Below are positions 62,001 through 64,000 of a DNA stretch of 64,000 nt, piece by piece. The notes beneath the pieces are model-generated. The model saw only the letters and a program-made list of their open reading frames with translations. It was not told where the DNA came from and did no database searches. Source of the stretch: Cycas panzhihuaensis (taxonomy: Eukaryota; Cycadophyta); the NCBI GenBank assembly GCA_023213395.1, contig CM041465.1:39067741-39131740 (forward strand), in the 5' to 3' direction. Numbering within the stretch: the first letter of the stretch is position 1; every line of letters starts with the position of its first letter. The translations under genes and the position numbers were made by a program.

Positions 62001-62429
62001 AGAAATTCTCTTACACCTGATCAGAAAATTAAAATGTAGAGAATAAATAGAGCATAAATGGGCACAAAAATAGGCACCAAAAGTTTGCACTAAATAGGCA
62101 ACAATAATTTCTTATTAAAAAAAATATCTTTACATCCATAAAATGTTAAATAAGTAAAATGGTCATTTAATCCATAAATCTTATTAGAGAGGCATTCAAC
62201 CTTTATTTTCATTGGTGGCCCCAAGTAACCCATGCATACCTTTTAATAAGTAACCCATGCTAACCACTAGTAGTTATATAATAAGTCCCCTCCCTTGAGA
62301 TGTCGAGTTCCCATAATGTAATAGATGTGGGTGTTACTTGATGAATCCATATGGGTCCCATGTTACTTCCTCTGGTCCACTACTGATCCATTACACTAAG
62401 TATTTAGAAATGGTTTTTTATCCAGAGAC
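62001..62429 (-). other. Possible gypsy-4 3' LTR or insertion junction
   Basis: Gypsy-3 integrase stops here. A unit from TGTAGAGAAT (62035) to CATTACA (about 62396), read on the minus strand as TGTAATGG to CTCTACA, would fit an LTR of about 360 bp downstream of the gypsy-4 integrase. No second copy exists in the window, so this is tentative. Confidence 0.3.
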
Positions 62430-63680
62430 GATAGTGTTTGGTTTCTAAGATATGGTCTATAGGAACAATTAGGAGTTATTCTTCGGTGAGGATTATGAGA
62501 GTGGTCTATAGGACAATGGGCTTACTAAGAAGATTTTTAAAGCATAAGACATGGAAGATGTTATGTATCTTGGTATTAGAAGGGAGTTCAAAGGCATATC
62601 TAACTTCCCCAATGTGTTGGCTAATCTTATAAGGACCATAGTATCAAGGACTAAGTTTATGGTTTATGTTATGATGAAAGTTACTATTGCTTATAGGATT
62701 GGAGGTGAATAAAGACCATATCACCAATGGAAAATGTTCGATCAGAGTGATGGCAATTGGTAAGTTACTTTATGTGATTTTGAGCCATGGCCAGATTTTA
62801 TTTGAGTGTGTTTAGGATTTGGTCCATGTCTTACAATTTCTATTATACCAAGGCTATATGCAGGTTAGTGGCTAATGTATAGTGGGACAATAGAGGATAA
62901 CCACAAAGGGCCATGAATATGACATACCAATTACAGAGTGGTAGGAAAAGTTATACTAATATTTTACTAAAGCTAGCTAGGAGGTCTATCATTTTTTGTA
63001 TTCAGATGTAAAATAATAGAGATATATCTCTAAGGTTTGATTGAGGACCTCTGATTGGCCATCTGTCTTGGGGTGGTATGAGAAACTCATGTGAAGGAGG
63101 TGCTAACTATACAAAAGAGTTCTTACCAAAAGGAAGATATGAATTTGGGATCCCAATCAAAGACTATGGTTGATGGAAAACTATGGAGGTAGAAAATGAA
63201 TTAGATGTAGAGGTCATCTAGGTGAGGGCTTGGTAGGATATGTGAACTAGTAGAAAGTGTGCATATTTTTTTAGTCAATTAATGATTACCCAAATGGATT
63301 CTTTTTTGGTTAAGGGTGAAAGACCTGTGATGAAGTCTATGGAAATATCTTACCATTTACCTTATGGGATTTAAAGGGGTTAGAGGAGCCTAGACTAAGC
63401 CTTCGTGTTTGCCTTATTGCATTAGCATATGTCACATTCTACTATGAAGGTCATTATAGAAGATTTCACTTAAGCTAGTAGAAGTTAGAGTAGATATGAT
63501 GATAGGTTTTATCAAAACCTAAGTGAACTCTTAAGGAGGTGGTGTGGTGCTCGATCAAGATATGAGGAATAAAGGGGGAGGATTGATGGACAAAGATTCT
63601 ATTTTTGTAGAGAAGGTAGGTGGTGTGCAAGGTCCAATCCTTCTGAGTGAGAATTTTTAAGGACCACTTACCAAACTTAG
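62430..63680 (-). pseudogene. Gypsy-4 integrase, C-terminal region included
   Basis: The minus-strand reading starts with the zinc-binding region (63475-63680: LLYKNRIFVHQSSPFIPHIL, HLGFDKTYHHI). The core follows near 63100-63200 (DWDPKFISSFW-like), then YHPKTDGQSEVLNQTLEIYL near 63050-63090. The C-terminal region at about 62530-62650 has YYGPYKISQHIGEVRYAFELP and NIFHVLCFKNLLSKP. It belongs to a gypsy on the opposite strand from gypsy-3. RT and RNase H of this element are not in the window. Stops and frame changes are frequent. Confidence 0.92.
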
Positions 63681-64000
63681 TGTTTCCCGCTAGCTGGGAA
63701 TGGACTCGAGACACATCGACTCAGGTGAGCTTAGGTATATGTTCTTGCTCCCTTCTTCACCCCTGTTTGACTGAGGTTGCTTAGTATGGATTGCCTAACG
63801 CATGCTTGCCTGCCATTTGTATGATTGCATTGCCTCCTTGCTTGATCACACTGTATGTGCCTGTCGCACGCCACTCAGCCTATGACGACCCACAGTGGGG
63901 CCATTCTTCAACGAATGCTACATCCCATATGGCACATAGCCACCCATGTCATCTCCACGGCCCCTCGGGACACCTTAGCCAGTCGCGTTTCGCCTTTGAC
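63681..64000. other. GC-richer sequence at the window end, unidentified
   Basis: Composition shifts suddenly to a clearly higher GC content from about 63700, where gypsy-4 integrase similarity stops. No coding domain was recognised. It is likely the edge of another element inserted in gypsy-4, but its other end lies outside the window. Confidence 0.4.

Overview
This window is retrotransposon-dense nuclear DNA from a seed plant, most likely a species with a large genome. The base composition is very AT-rich. I found no host protein gene, rRNA or tRNA gene that I could defend. Everything recognisable is Ty1/copia, Ty3/gypsy or plant LINE sequence, plus a giant TA microsatellite. The species cannot be named from the sequence. 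A seed plant is inferred from LINEs carrying a DUF4283 ORF1 and a terminal RNase H, from copia elements primed by initiator tRNA-Met, and from chromodomain and Tat-like gypsy elements. No element looks intact: nearly every reading frame is broken by stops and frameshifts, mostly of the kind produced by C-to-T and G-to-A transitions.

The layout is a set of nested insertions, several of which can be fixed by target-site duplications (TSDs). At the left edge (1-2210, minus) is a truncated gag of a Tat-like gypsy family, then a copia fragment (2211-3400, minus). The apparent outermost element is a plus-strand gypsy (gypsy-3) with gag at 41253-42443 and pol at 59614-about 62000. Inside its gag sits a chromodomain gypsy (gypsy-1), plus strand, LTRs 4274-4661 and 40795-41252. 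Gypsy-1 is itself split by (a) a nearly full-length LINE, minus, 5317-11604, with a perfect 17-bp TSD; (b) an LTR-bounded element 12838-18482 that contains a separate copia LTR and a 5'-truncated second LINE; and (c) a Tat-like gypsy (gypsy-2), minus, 19939-40762, with long LTRs. Gypsy-2 carries a 5.3-kb (TA)n-dominated array where the distal half of pol should be, and a copia (copia-1, 36066-40230, perfect 5-bp TSD) inside its 5' LTR.

The second half repeats the pattern. A plus-strand copia (copia-2, 42449-59608) lies between gypsy-3 gag and pol. It was hit exactly in its primer-binding site by copia-3 (minus, 42683-47566) and in its gag by copia-4 (minus, 48447-55491, perfect TSD CTAAC). 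Gypsy-3 pol breaks off in the integrase near 62000. After that come a possible LTR, the integrase end of a fourth gypsy on the minus strand (62430-63680), and an unidentified GC-richer stretch to the window end.

The features do not act together as a pathway. They are layers of insertion in one locus. The most unusual signals are the TA array joined directly to Tat reverse-transcriptase coding sequence, a small TA expansion in one of two sister LTRs (copia-3), an in-frame triplicated 27-bp unit in LINE-2, and loss of catalytic aspartates in the reverse transcriptases of gypsy-1 and gypsy-3. I saw no convincing evidence of a new functional system.
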